A stretch of DNA of 64,000 nucleotides from JBMNCQ01 sp049366715 (GTDB lineage Bacteria; Bacillota; Peptococcia; Peptococcales; BICA1-8): contig JBMNCQ010000094.1 of assembly GCA_049366715.1 (NCBI GenBank), forward strand, positions 1 through 64,000. The letters run 5' to 3'. The notes under the pieces are model-generated. The model was not told the DNA's origin and did not search any database. It saw only the letters and a program-made list of their open reading frames with translations. A program made the translations under genes and the position numbers. Shown piece by piece: positions 43,996 through 52,575 of this stretch. The stretch's first letter is position 1, and each line of letters begins with the position of its first letter.

Positions 43996-45153
43996 ATGAG
44001 AAGTAAGTTATTAGCTTTCATACTGGTTCTGGCTGTAATTAACGGGGGCTGCTGGGACATCCAGGAATTAAGTGATTTATCCATAGTTATCGGCACCGCT
44101 GTTGATAAAGGTGCCGATAATAAGTACGAATTAACCATTCAATCTCCTAAGCACACAGCCACCGGTACTATTGAAGAAAAAAATAAAAATAGGACAAATT
44201 TCATGGTGGATTCGGCAGAAGGAGCTACCGTCTTTGAAGCCGCACGAAACCTTACGGAGGCTTTGGCAGAAAGAAATTACTGGCCCCATGCCCAGGTCGT
44301 CGTGATTGGTGAAAAGCTGGCACAAGAGAATATCAAATCTTTAGTGGATTTTTTTGCCCGGGATTCTCAGCGCAGGACTACACTTTATTTTGTTGTAGGG
44401 GAAGGTAAAAGCAAAAATTTTTTAGAGCTGCCTCCCCCTAAAACAGAGTTACTGACCAGCTTCTCCATAAAAGATATTATTACGCAAACGTCCAGTACCG
44501 GCTATGGAGTAAATGTTCCGTTGTATAAATTTATGTCCGAGACAACGGGCATTACGGGAGTCTCTCTCTTAAATCAGTTCGCTGTAAATCCTGAATCGGT
44601 TACTGAAGAGAATTCGGATGCTAATAAAGAAATACTCTTGAAAGGCACTTCTGTTTTTTATAATTATCAAATGATCGGTTCCTTTACCAAAAAAGAAACC
44701 CAGGCCTTAAACTGGCTCAGAAATACGCTTAAAACATCGGTTCTCTCGCTGAGTGATACGGACAGTCCTTATGGAGAAATGGCACTGGAAATCAGTAAGT
44801 CGGAAACTAAGCTCATCCCTCTCGTCTCCGCAGATGGCTATATTATGAAAGCAGCAGTGAATATCAAGGGAAATATCGTAGAATATTCGGGTACGGAAAA
44901 TTTAAATGATATTGATTTAGAAAAACTTGGTCAGTTTTTTGCCTCGCAAATACAGGAAGATATCGAGACCGTTTTCCAAAAAGCGCAAAATGATTTGAAA
45001 GTCGATCCTTTCAAATTCGGATCAAAATTCTCTGCACAATACCCTTATTTAATCAAACTAACTCCTCAAGAGTGGAACGGGCTGTTTGCCGAAAACCTGG
45101 AATTGGATCTCAATGTTAAGGTAAAGGTAGAATTCAGCGGTATTATGAACTAG
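43996..45153 (+). CDS. gerKC: Germinant receptor subunit C lipoprotein (GerAC/GerKC)
   Basis: 385 residues. The signal sequence ends in a lipobox (AVINGGC), then GCWDIQELSDLSIVIGTAVDKG, the usual start of mature GerC proteins. Further marks are EALAERNYWPHAQVVVIGE and the C-terminal PYLIKLTPQEWN. Lipid-anchored on the outer face of the spore inner membrane. AAAGGA lies 9 nt before the chosen ATG. Confidence 0.93.
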   Translation: MRSKLLAFILVLAVINGGCWDIQELSDLSIVIGTAVDKGADNKYELTIQSPKHTATGTIEEKNKNRTNFMVDSAEGATVFEAARNLTEALAERNYWPHAQVVVIGEKLAQENIKSLVDFFARDSQRRTTLYFVVGEGKSKNFLELPPPKTELLTSFSIKDIITQTSSTGYGVNVPLYKFMSETTGITGVSLLNQFAVNPESVTEENSDANKEILLKGTSVFYNYQMIGSFTKKETQALNWLRNTLKTSVLSLSDTDSPYGEMALEISKSETKLIPLVSADGYIMKAAVNIKGNIVEYSGTENLNDIDLEKLGQFFASQIQEDIETVFQKAQNDLKVDPFKFGSKFSAQYPYLIKLTPQEWNGLFAENLELDLNVKVKVEFSGIMN

Positions 45154-45165
45154 GAGGCAGGTCCA

Positions 45166-45405
45166 ATGCTGGGAGCAGTTTTAATATCCTCTTTCGTCAT
45201 ACTTATCATGGAAGGCTGGCCGTTAATAACCGGCGAAAAGAAGGATTGGAGAAGTATCTTGATTATTCTAAGCTTTTTGGGATTTGCTGTTCTCTCCACC
45301 GGGCTAATAGAGTTAAATCTTACCGAAGTGCCCGGCTTAAGTGACATCTTAACTTTTTTCTTTAAATTAATTTTCCCGGCCTTCTATGAATTTATGAAGC
45401 CTTAA
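45166..45405 (+). CDS. Small two-helix membrane protein, candidate germinant receptor D subunit
   Basis: 79 residues: membrane helices at ~2-20 and ~30-48 and a hydrophobic C-terminal segment. Small two-helix D proteins are known to be encoded beside some ger operons and to change germination rate. Its place 12 nt after the C gene fits that group; assignment is by context and topology. AGGAGG lies before ATG. Its 3' end overlaps the end of the converging B gene by 14 nt. Confidence 0.65.
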   Translation: MLGAVLISSFVILIMEGWPLITGEKKDWRSILIILSFLGFAVLSTGLIELNLTEVPGLSDILTFFFKLIFPAFYEFMKP

Positions 45406-46492
45406 AGCTGTTTTTATACAAACATGCTGCAAAAATCAGACCAAAAGGCAGTAACTGCAGGACAACTGTCACTAATATCCAGGTGCTGCCAATCAGCACC
45501 AAGACGTCCTGAAAATTTCCATAGGCATTAATTCCTACCGGTGCCATAATCAGTGCTGTCGGCAGCACAATATTTTTATAGTTCTTAATGCCTGCCAGAT
45601 ACTGAACACTTTTGGCAGCAACAAATATGCAAACCCCCAGCTTAATAAAAACATTGAGAAACCATACGACCAGCATGAAAAGCTCTACCCGTTCCAAAAA
45701 ATCCCCCATCATAATTTGTCGGGTAATGCTAAAAATGGGAAAAACCAGCCTCTGGGCTTCATATTGACCAAAAACACCTATTGATACTACCGGCCGCAAA
45801 ATTAAAATAGTACCTGCAATAATTAATCCCAGGATCGGAAAGAGATATATTTTTTTCTTGCCGGGTTTTTTAACCTGCACAGCAACAAAAATCAACATGA
45901 CAGCTTGAAAATAGGGAAATCCCACACTGACAATAAAAGATTTCACATGGGCCGTCAAAGGTTCGGTGAATGCAGGAAGCAGATTAGCAAAATCAAATAT
46001 CGTAACCACTGCTAATCCTAGTAGTAATAAAGTAGCGGACAAGATAGCCGGTACACAGATTTCCGTGCATCTGGCAAAAACTTCAATTCCATACCTGATG
46101 ATTATTCCAACGGTTACCAGCATGGAAATGATAAACACCCAGGACGGTGTTTCCTGCATAATCATCGTTTTCATCAGTGATTGAATATTATGGATCACAA
46201 AAGAGCCCAAAATTATGGAAAAAAGAAAAAAATGCAGCAAAATAATTTTCCCCAGGAAAGGAGGGAGTAAATCATCTAAAATTTCATCTACACCTTTTTC
46301 CGGATATTTACTAACTATATAAGAAATCATCAGAAAAATTAGCAGCCCTCCGCCGAAAGCAAAAATCTCCCCTACCCAGGCATCCCTCTTTCCATAAAGG
46401 ATACTAAAGGAAATTATGGAGGTCGTACCTAATAAAAATCCTATGATAATACATGTCAACTGCCAATGCGATATCAATTCCCGCTGCCTCAT
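45392..46492 (-). CDS. gerKB: Germinant receptor subunit B (GerAB/GerKB family), inverted
   Basis: 366 residues with ten membrane helices of the APC superfamily, spore germination group (LISHWQLTCIIIGFLLGTTS at the start, YPEKGVDEILDDLLPPFLGK, a later VFGQYEAQRLVFPIFSI). The B subunit carries the germinant-binding pocket. Here it is on the strand opposite A, C and D and converges with them, so it must have a separate promoter. Its ribosome site is weak. Confidence 0.9.
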   Translation of the reverse strand: MRQRELISHWQLTCIIIGFLLGTTSIISFSILYGKRDAWVGEIFAFGGGLLIFLMISYIVSKYPEKGVDEILDDLLPPFLGKIILLHFFLFSIILGSFVIHNIQSLMKTMIMQETPSWVFIISMLVTVGIIIRYGIEVFARCTEICVPAILSATLLLLGLAVVTIFDFANLLPAFTEPLTAHVKSFIVSVGFPYFQAVMLIFVAVQVKKPGKKKIYLFPILGLIIAGTILILRPVVSIGVFGQYEAQRLVFPIFSITRQIMMGDFLERVELFMLVVWFLNVFIKLGVCIFVAAKSVQYLAGIKNYKNIVLPTALIMAPVGINAYGNFQDVLVLIGSTWILVTVVLQLLPFGLIFAACLYKNSFKAS

Positions 46493-46631
46493 CTTAGTTT
46501 TTACCCCTTCAGAGAGTTATTTGCTATTATATATCTTCTGCAAAATGGAAAAAAATAAATCTTTTTTTGCAACTTTTGGCCTGTTTTGACTGTATTAATA
46601 ATTAGAGACCCCGCAAAAAACTTAATTTCAG

Positions 46632-46669
46632 AAAGAATATATTACCAGAAATTCTTAAAGAATATATTA
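46632..46669. repeat. 13-bp direct repeats within a hairpin
   Basis: AAAGAATATATTA occurs at 46632-46644 and 46657-46669, inside arms ACCCC and GGGGT. It lies in the gap between gerKB and the DUF2953 gene, which point away from each other, so a regulator site is possible. Confidence 0.5.
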
Positions 46670-46742
46670 TGGGGTTTAGATATCCCCAACAATTAATGGG
46701 CCTATATTTACCGGGAAATACAGGGGAAACTTTCCGAAAAAC

Positions 46743-47462
46743 ATGAGAATTAAAGTCAAGTTTATCTGCAAAAATAAGCGGTTTATAGGAATGTTTATCA
46801 TGAGTATATTATTGGGAGTATCAGTGGGTATCTCAGCCCTGATTTTTATCTTTTTAATAATGGTGATCTTTACCCCCGTTCAGTATAAAATTCTCCTGGG
46901 GAAAAAAGACACAATATTTTTTACTGCAGATTTTACCGGAGGATGGCTCTACCGTTTGGTTATTTGTCATGAAAAAAACCATACTAATATTAGATTTAGT
47001 CTCTTAGGAATTTCTTTTCACTCACCTCTTAAAAAAAGAAAAGCTGCAAGGAAAAAAGTCAAAAGTAATTCCCGGCAGAAAAAAATAAGCCCGGCTTATC
47101 TGCCGGGCAACATTTTAAAAAATAAAGATTTCTTAAAAACTGCGTGGCAGACACTGGGTGAAATACTTATCACCATTAAACCGCAACAACTCAATTTTAA
47201 GGCACGAATCGGGATGAACGATCCTTATTACACAGGAATGGTAGTCGGTGCGGCTGCTGCGTTAACTAATATTAATGACTCTTATGCTCTGAATGTAATT
47301 CCCCTCTGGGATGAAGAACTTTTAGAAGGTGAAGTATCGATCCGGGGAAGTTTAATAACAGCTATCATATTACACAAGCTGCTTAAACTCCTCTTCACGA
47401 AAGCTGCTTTTAACTTTTGGCTGGACCTAAAGAGAAGTAAATTAAAGAATCCTGCAACTTAA
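46743..47462 (+). CDS. ytfI: DUF2953 membrane protein (YtfI-like)
   Basis: 239 residues: one strong membrane helix (~17-42), a basic linker rich in Lys, and a C-terminal domain with GMNDPYYTGMVVGAAAAL, the usual DUF2953 pattern. It is paired with ytfJ, as in Bacillus. Two starts are possible: the first ATG has no ribosome site, whereas an ATG at 46800 has AGGA 9 nt upstream and would begin directly before the helix. Function unknown. Confidence 0.8.
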   Translation: MRIKVKFICKNKRFIGMFIMSILLGVSVGISALIFIFLIMVIFTPVQYKILLGKKDTIFFTADFTGGWLYRLVICHEKNHTNIRFSLLGISFHSPLKKRKAARKKVKSNSRQKKISPAYLPGNILKNKDFLKTAWQTLGEILITIKPQQLNFKARIGMNDPYYTGMVVGAAAALTNINDSYALNVIPLWDEELLEGEVSIRGSLITAIILHKLLKLLFTKAAFNFWLDLKRSKLKNPAT

Positions 47463-47513
47463 AGAGAATAAAGTGTATTAGATAAATTAACGAAGGCTTA
47501 AGGAGGTTAAATT

Positions 47514-47882
47514 ATGGATTTTACCGAAAACATTCATTCATTGTTTGAAAAACTTCAATCTTTTTTTCGCACCGAGACAGTGGTAGGTGACCCGATTCAA
47601 GTAGGTACCATTACTCTTGTACCAATCATCAGCGTATCTTTTGGGGCCGGCAGCGGCAGCGGGGTCGGCAAAGACAACAAAGGGAATGATGGGTCGGGAG
47701 GTGGAGCCGGAGCCGGCGGTAAGATAACCCCGAATGCGATTTTGGTCATTAAAAATGATGAAGTGAGTGTAATCCAGCTCAATAGTAAAAATTCATTAGA
47801 GAAAATAATCGACCTGGTCCCGGAAATAATGGCCAAGGTTAACAAAGAGACTTCCGATAGCAATAAAGAGGTGGAGAAATAG
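47514..47882 (+). CDS. ytfJ: Sporulation protein YtfJ (GerW family)
   Basis: 122 residues. Family pattern: TVVGDPIQVGTITLVPIISV, then a Gly-rich stretch (GAGSGSGVGKD, GGGAGAGGKITPNAILVI), then a C-terminal helix with KIIDLVPEIMAKV. GerW proteins are made in the forespore and are needed for normal germination by some receptors. GGAGG lies before ATG, and a terminator follows. Confidence 0.92.
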   Translation: MDFTENIHSLFEKLQSFFRTETVVGDPIQVGTITLVPIISVSFGAGSGSGVGKDNKGNDGSGGGAGAGGKITPNAILVIKNDEVSVIQLNSKNSLEKIIDLVPEIMAKVNKETSDSNKEVEK

Positions 47883-47912
47883 CAGAGCCGTCAAGGCTCT
47901 GCTATTTCTTAA
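47880..47912. terminator. Bidirectional terminator between ytfJ and the kinase gene
   Basis: TAGCAGAGCC / GGCTCTGCTA around GTCAA, with T-rich flanks on both strands; both converging genes end here. Confidence 0.85.
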
Positions 47913-47913
47913 T

Positions 47914-49263
47914 TTATATAGGAATAGTTATTCTAAACACCGCACCCTTAGACAGCCCGTTAAATGCCGCAATGCTGCCGCCATGACCTGTAATTATTGC
48001 TCTGGTTATCGCCAGTCCTAAACCCGTCACCCCTTGGTCACCTTTATAAAAACGCTCAAATACCTGAGCTGCTTCTCCTTCTTTAAAGCCCGGCCCGTCA
48101 TCGCTAACTATAATTTCCAGATAAGTATCTTTACGGCTTATTTCAATATTGATCAGGCTTCTGGCGTATCGCAAGCTGTTTTCCACAATATTGATGAAAG
48201 CCTGCTTTAACTTATCCCCATCAAATCTCCCGCAATACGTTAAATCTCCCTTTAGATGAATAACAATGCCTTTCGCATCAGCCAGTGCTTGCAAACTCTG
48301 GACAGCTTTCCGGGCTAACTCTCCTATTTCTTGAATAGAGTAATTAAAGATATCATCAGTATTTTCCAGCTTAGTAAGAAAAATTAATTCTTCCACTACT
48401 TTTTTCAAGCGCTGACTTTCCTCAATAATTATTTCTAAACTCTCCTCCATTTCCTTCCCTTCCACTACCCTGTCTTTAATGGCCTCAGCATAGCCTTGGA
48501 TAGACATCAACGGAGTTTTAAGCTCATGGGAAGTATTTTGTAAGAATCTTTTCTGTTTTTCATCATGGTCTTTTAATTTCTCTGCCATTTTATTAAAGCA
48601 GCCGGCCAGTTCCTCAATTTCATCAGCGGTTTTAATTTCCACCATTTCAAAGGGACTCCGCAAAGAAAATTTCGTCATACTTGTCATTAATAAAGCCAGG
48701 GGGTTCGTTAAGCTTTTGCCGAACACCCCTCCCATTACTAACGCAACAAAAGCGGCGATTAGCAAACTTAACAACTGCGTACGGCGAAAAAGACCGCTGA
48801 TATTTATGATATCTTTCACATAGGTTAAGAGGATAACCTGCGCTTTCATACCGCCATGATTATCTTTAACCGGTACTTTCTCAACAACGAACCCCCGCAA
48901 TTTTCTTTTCCCCACATCTTGTAAAGTTAAATCAGCAAGAACCTGTCTATCCCCCGGCTCTAAATTAGTAAATAACACCCTCCGCTCATTATTTAAAACA
49001 ATGATCCGTGATTCTATATATCTGCCTAAAACCTTTAGTTCTCTGCGGGCAGAGATTACCTCGCGAATATTGGCTTCCTGGAAAGGTATCTTTTCCAAAG
49101 CCGCAGCAATCAAAAGCCCCTCCTGCCGCAGCTGTGTCCTGGCCTCTTTAAGCAAATACTGCCGGGATAATACATTGAACAAGACTGTGCTAATAATAAA
49201 GGTTATCAGCAAAATTACGAAATACGTCAGAAAAAGCTTGGTCCTTATTCCGTATTTAACCAT
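47914..49263 (-). CDS. Sensor histidine kinase
   Basis: 449 residues. Membrane helices at ~10-30 and ~160-180 flank an extracytoplasmic sensor region. A HAMP domain (~185-235) is followed by the phosphorylated His in NTSHELKTPLMSIQGYAE and the ATPase N, G1 and G2 boxes (AFINIVENSLRYA, SDDGPGF, VTGLGLAI). It starts 8 nt inside the end of the response-regulator gene. Stimulus unknown. Confidence 0.93.
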   Translation of the reverse strand: MVKYGIRTKLFLTYFVILLITFIISTVLFNVLSRQYLLKEARTQLRQEGLLIAAALEKIPFQEANIREVISARRELKVLGRYIESRIIVLNNERRVLFTNLEPGDRQVLADLTLQDVGKRKLRGFVVEKVPVKDNHGGMKAQVILLTYVKDIINISGLFRRTQLLSLLIAAFVALVMGGVFGKSLTNPLALLMTSMTKFSLRSPFEMVEIKTADEIEELAGCFNKMAEKLKDHDEKQKRFLQNTSHELKTPLMSIQGYAEAIKDRVVEGKEMEESLEIIIEESQRLKKVVEELIFLTKLENTDDIFNYSIQEIGELARKAVQSLQALADAKGIVIHLKGDLTYCGRFDGDKLKQAFINIVENSLRYARSLINIEISRKDTYLEIIVSDDGPGFKEGEAAQVFERFYKGDQGVTGLGLAITRAIITGHGGSIAAFNGLSKGAVFRITIPI

Positions 49264-49930
49264 CGATTCTATACCCGTAGCCCCAGACTGTGATTATCTC
49301 TAACCTGGAATCCGCTTCCTTTAACTTTTTCCTGATTCTTTTCACCAGATCATCAATAACTCTGTCATCACCTAGATAATTATACCCCCAGATCTTTTCT
49401 AATAATTGTTCTCTGGTAAAAGGCATATTTTTATTCTTAACCAGATATTCAAATAGGTCATATTCCTTAGTTGTAAGCTTCAATTCCTGGCTGTCCTTTA
49501 CAACATAGCGCCTGGAACTGTATAATTTGATATCTTTAATGATTATCTCCTCTTTAACTTCAGTATGATCTTTCGCTAATCTGCGGAAAATATTTTTTAT
49601 TCTTACGATCAGTTCCCGGGGACTGAAGGGCTTGGTCAAATAGTCATCTCCCAGCTCTAACCCCAGAATTCTGTCAAATTCTTCATCTTTCGCCGATACA
49701 AAGATTATGGGAACATCACTTTTCATCCTTAGCTCTTTACATAGCTCCAGTCCGTCCATTCCGGGCATCATGATATCCAGGACCAGAAGATCCGGCTTCA
49801 GCCTTACTGTTTCACTGCTGACATTCTGACCATTTGCAAAACAAGTTACCTTATAACCTTCTTTTTCCAAGTATTTTTTTATCAGATCCCTGATATTACG
49901 CTCATCATCAACAATAAAGATATGCTTCAT
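49256..49930 (-). CDS. OmpR/PhoB-family response regulator
   Basis: 224 residues. Receiver domain with acidic pocket IVDDERN, phospho-acceptor Asp in LLVLDIMMPGMDG, and Lys in DYLTKPFSPREL. The C-terminal winged helix has LTTKEYDLFEYLVKN and DRVIDDLVKRIRKKL. The ATG follows GGGGTG; a GTG two codons upstream is another option. Upstream partner of the kinase gene. Confidence 0.93.
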   Translation of the reverse strand: MKHIFIVDDERNIRDLIKKYLEKEGYKVTCFANGQNVSSETVRLKPDLLVLDIMMPGMDGLELCKELRMKSDVPIIFVSAKDEEFDRILGLELGDDYLTKPFSPRELIVRIKNIFRRLAKDHTEVKEEIIIKDIKLYSSRRYVVKDSQELKLTTKEYDLFEYLVKNKNMPFTREQLLEKIWGYNYLGDDRVIDDLVKRIRKKLKEADSRLEIITVWGYGYRIDG

Positions 49931-50024
49931 AAGCACCCCGTCCTAAAATTACTTTTCTATGAATTTCTTTGTTTTTTTCCGGATTACCTGCCCCATTGGA
50001 AAAGAACTGAGCCGATCCCTATTA

Positions 50025-50052
50025 CAAAAAAAGGACAGGAATTATCCTGTCC
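50025..50052 (-). terminator. Terminator of the ferritin-like gene
   Basis: On the minus strand GGACAGGA / TCCTGTCC around AAT (or similar) with seven Ts after it. Confidence 0.88.
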
Positions 50053-50057
50053 CCCCT

Positions 50058-50555
50058 TTAGGCCGGAGAAAATCCCTGCTTATCCCACCATTCTTCCTTT
50101 AACTGGTCATAGATTTTTTCCAGCATTTTCAGATGCCCCTTTTCCCAGTCTACCAGCCGCCGGTAGAAGCCCTGCAGCTCTTTAATCTCTGTAGTAGCTG
50201 CGGCGTTTTGATAATAATCAATGGACGCCTTCTCCATTTTTATGCCGATGCCGAAAACAGAGACAGCTAAGGACCCTGTTTCAGGATGCTGCGTTGCTGC
50301 AGTAAATATCTCCGGGGAACGTTCTTCTGCTTCAACCATTGCTTCCAGGGAAAATTGCTTTTCATTGATCAGTTTGCGATAAACATTCCTGAGCCATTCT
50401 CCGTGCTTCACTTCCTCCTCCGCCAGAAAAAGCAGGGCCTCTTGCACGCTCTCATTTTCTGCTTGCCCGGCAGCCATTTTATAAAAGATCTCTCCTTCCT
50501 TTTCATTGAGCAGGGCTGTTTTGATCAATTCAATTTCCTTAACATTTTTGTACAT
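50058..50555 (-). CDS. Ferritin-like (rubrerythrin-fold) protein
   Basis: 165 residues, four-helix bundle with two ExxH-type metal motifs: EEEVKHGEWL and DWEKGHLKML, plus Glu in EKEGEIFYKMA and EKASIDYYQN. It lacks the rubredoxin domain, so it is a rubrerythrin core or a related di-iron protein, perhaps for peroxide defence or iron handling. AAGGAGG lies 7 nt before ATG. Monocistronic. Confidence 0.83.
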   Translation of the reverse strand: MYKNVKEIELIKTALLNEKEGEIFYKMAAGQAENESVQEALLFLAEEEVKHGEWLRNVYRKLINEKQFSLEAMVEAEERSPEIFTAATQHPETGSLAVSVFGIGIKMEKASIDYYQNAAATTEIKELQGFYRRLVDWEKGHLKMLEKIYDQLKEEWWDKQGFSPA

Positions 50556-50672
50556 TTCTTCGCCTCCTTAAACCTGTTTATCTTATAAATTACCTTTTTT
50601 TAAGATAATCTAAACCTGGCGAAGGAGACAAATTATCCCATAGTAAACCGGATAATTTTGCTTACAAGATCA

Positions 50673-51197
50673 TCAAGATAACTCTTCTACGATTGCTGTT
50701 AAGAAAGTTATTTTTTCCTTTACTTTTTCATTGGCAAGGGTACCTAGGCTTATTATTTTATCAATAGCAGTCTGGGCAGCCTCGCTATTACCTTCCTTAA
50801 CTTCTTCCCGGAATGTTTTCCAGGCTTCATTAATCTGCTGACGGATTTCTCTGATTTCAGAGTTAACATCCTTTATTTGTCCTCTGATCTCCTGCGCTTG
50901 CTGGAGGGCTTCTTTATTCCCGCTTTCCCTGGCGGCAACGTACAGGTCCATAATCATATCCTGATTTTCAATCACCTGGTTTTGTAAAGCATTTCTTTCC
51001 ATCCGCAGATTATTTATTGTGTGCATTTCATCAACAAATTCTTTCCTGACCTCCAGTTTGACTTGCCCTTTTCCCAGTAATTCGGCCTTTTGTTTTTCCC
51101 AGGTCCCGGAGTTCGGTGCGCTTTCTTCGGCAACTGCACTTCCCACTCCGGTAATTAAGAATACCCCCAGTAATAAAATTGTGACAACTTTTTTCAT
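50673..51197 (-). CDS. Secreted coiled-coil protein of unknown function
   Basis: 174 residues. Signal peptide (KKVVTILLLGVFLITGVGS, cut near AVA-EE), then a long charged helical region with heptads (ALQNQVIENQDMIMDLYVAA, IRGQIKDVNSEIREIRQQI). No catalytic motif is seen. It could be a periplasm-like space or envelope chaperone or spacer. AAAGGAG lies before ATG. Confidence 0.7.
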   Translation of the reverse strand: MKKVVTILLLGVFLITGVGSAVAEESAPNSGTWEKQKAELLGKGQVKLEVRKEFVDEMHTINNLRMERNALQNQVIENQDMIMDLYVAARESGNKEALQQAQEIRGQIKDVNSEIREIRQQINEAWKTFREEVKEGNSEAAQTAIDKIISLGTLANEKVKEKITFLTAIVEELS

Positions 51198-51397
51198 TTA
51201 ACTCTCTCCTTTTAAATTGATTTGTTTTGCATATTTAGTATAAAGAGAGAATCCGGCACAAAAGTAATGAAATTGTGGAAAAAATATGTGAAAAAAATTT
51301 TATTTCCCTGATCATTCTCTGTCCACACAAAGGGGGAGCCTTAAAGAATAAACTAATAATGAGATAATAATTATTTGCCTGAAAAGGAGTGACTAGT

Positions 51398-51556
51398 ATG
51401 CAAAGACGGAAAGAATTGAAATTAGCCAGGGCATATGTCCCCTATCAACCATATGTTAGATTATTTCCTTTACCGGAAGCTTTAATGAAAGGCACCATAT
51501 TTCCTAACCTTTATCAGCCTTATATTGAACCTAAACAGGCATATAAACCATATTAA
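51398..51556 (+). CDS. cotJA: Spore coat-associated protein CotJA
   Basis: 52 residues; short and easily missed. It has the CotJA pattern of Tyr/Pro-rich sequence: ARAYVPYQPYVRLFPLPEAL and FPNLYQPYIEPKQAYKPY. AAAGGAG lies 8 nt before ATG. First gene of cotJABC, expected under SigE in the mother cell; that promoter was not located. Confidence 0.9.
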   Translation: MQRRKELKLARAYVPYQPYVRLFPLPEALMKGTIFPNLYQPYIEPKQAYKPY

Positions 51557-51576
51557 ACTGACAGGAGGTAGTGAAG

Positions 51577-51825
51577 TTGGACAGATATCTTTGTCCTTTA
51601 ATGCGGCAGTTGCAAGAGGTTTCCTTTGCTTTAGTTGATTTGAATCTTTATTTAGATAATTATCCTACGAACCAGCAGGCTTTGGCCGATTTCAATACAC
51701 TTAGCCAACAATACGAGGAACTTAGAAGAATGTATGAAGCCCAATTCGGCCCCCTCACAAATTTTGGCTATAGCTGCAGTCAATATCCCTGGCAATGGGT
51801 TTGTGAACCATGGCCGTGGGAATAA
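51577..51825 (+). CDS. cotJB: Spore coat protein CotJB
   Basis: 82 residues from a TTG that has AGGAGG 8 nt upstream; a GTG two codons before it is too close. The conserved core RQLQEVSFALVDLNLYLDNY is followed by an aromatic C-terminus (YPWQWVCEPWPWE). It acts with CotJA and CotJC in the coat. 20 nt after cotJA. Confidence 0.92.
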   Translation: MDRYLCPLMRQLQEVSFALVDLNLYLDNYPTNQQALADFNTLSQQYEELRRMYEAQFGPLTNFGYSCSQYPWQWVCEPWPWE

Positions 51826-51843
51826 AGAGAGGAGGAATAGTTA

Positions 51844-52416
51844 ATGTGGATTTATGAAAAAAAGATCCAATACCCGGTTAATATAAAAAGTAAAGATGTC
51901 CGGATGGCCAAATATTTAATTACCCAGTACGGCGGACCCGACGGGGAATTAGCCGCTGCCTTAAGATATCAGACCCAGCGTTATACCATGCCTACCGGTA
52001 AGACCAAAGCTTTGCTGACCGATATCTCCACCGAAGAAATGGCCCATTTGGAAGTCATCGCTACTATGGTTTATCAGCTTACCAGAAATGCCACTGTCGA
52101 AGAACTTAAGGCCGCCGGTTTAGGAGGCTATTATGCCGACCATGACAAAGCTTTATATTATGTTAACGGGGATGGCGTACCTTTTACGGCCAGCTATCTG
52201 CAGGCCAAAGGTGATCCCATAGCCGATCTCACCGAAGACATGGCTGCCGAACAAAAAGCCCGGGCTACTTATCAATGGCTGATCAACCTTGCTGACGACC
52301 CCTGCATCAAAGATCCGTTACGGTTCTTAAGAGAAAGGGAAGTCGTCCACTTCCAGCGCTTTGGTGAAGCATTAGTAGATGTTCAGGAGTTTTTGGATAC
52401 CAAGAAGTGCTATTAG
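51844..52416 (+). CDS. cotJC: Coat manganese-catalase-like protein CotJC
   Basis: 190 residues, ferritin-like fold with metal Glu/His motifs EEMAHLEVIATMVYQL, EDMAAEQKARATYQW and REREVVHFQRFGEAL. Related to manganese catalases; it may protect spores or crosslink the coat. GGAGG lies before ATG. Last gene of cotJABC, with a strong terminator. Confidence 0.94.
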   Translation: MWIYEKKIQYPVNIKSKDVRMAKYLITQYGGPDGELAAALRYQTQRYTMPTGKTKALLTDISTEEMAHLEVIATMVYQLTRNATVEELKAAGLGGYYADHDKALYYVNGDGVPFTASYLQAKGDPIADLTEDMAAEQKARATYQWLINLADDPCIKDPLRFLREREVVHFQRFGEALVDVQEFLDTKKCY

Positions 52417-52430
52417 GATAGGATATATAA

Positions 52431-52472
52431 AAGAGAGGCCAGAGCCTTCCGGCTCTGGCCTCTCTTTTAACT
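52431..52472 (+). terminator. Terminator of cotJABC
   Basis: AAGAGAGGCCAGAGCC / GGCTCTGGCCTCTCTT around TTCC: a perfect 16-bp stem, followed by TTAACTTTT. Confidence 0.93.
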
Positions 52473-52575
52473 TTTAGTTAAAAATTCACCCAGGCAGCAA
52501 TTGAGAGAAACATCCCTCTTCTTCTGCTTATCTTCTCTATAAACGGATGATCTATCCAGGGTCTTTTTAATAAAC

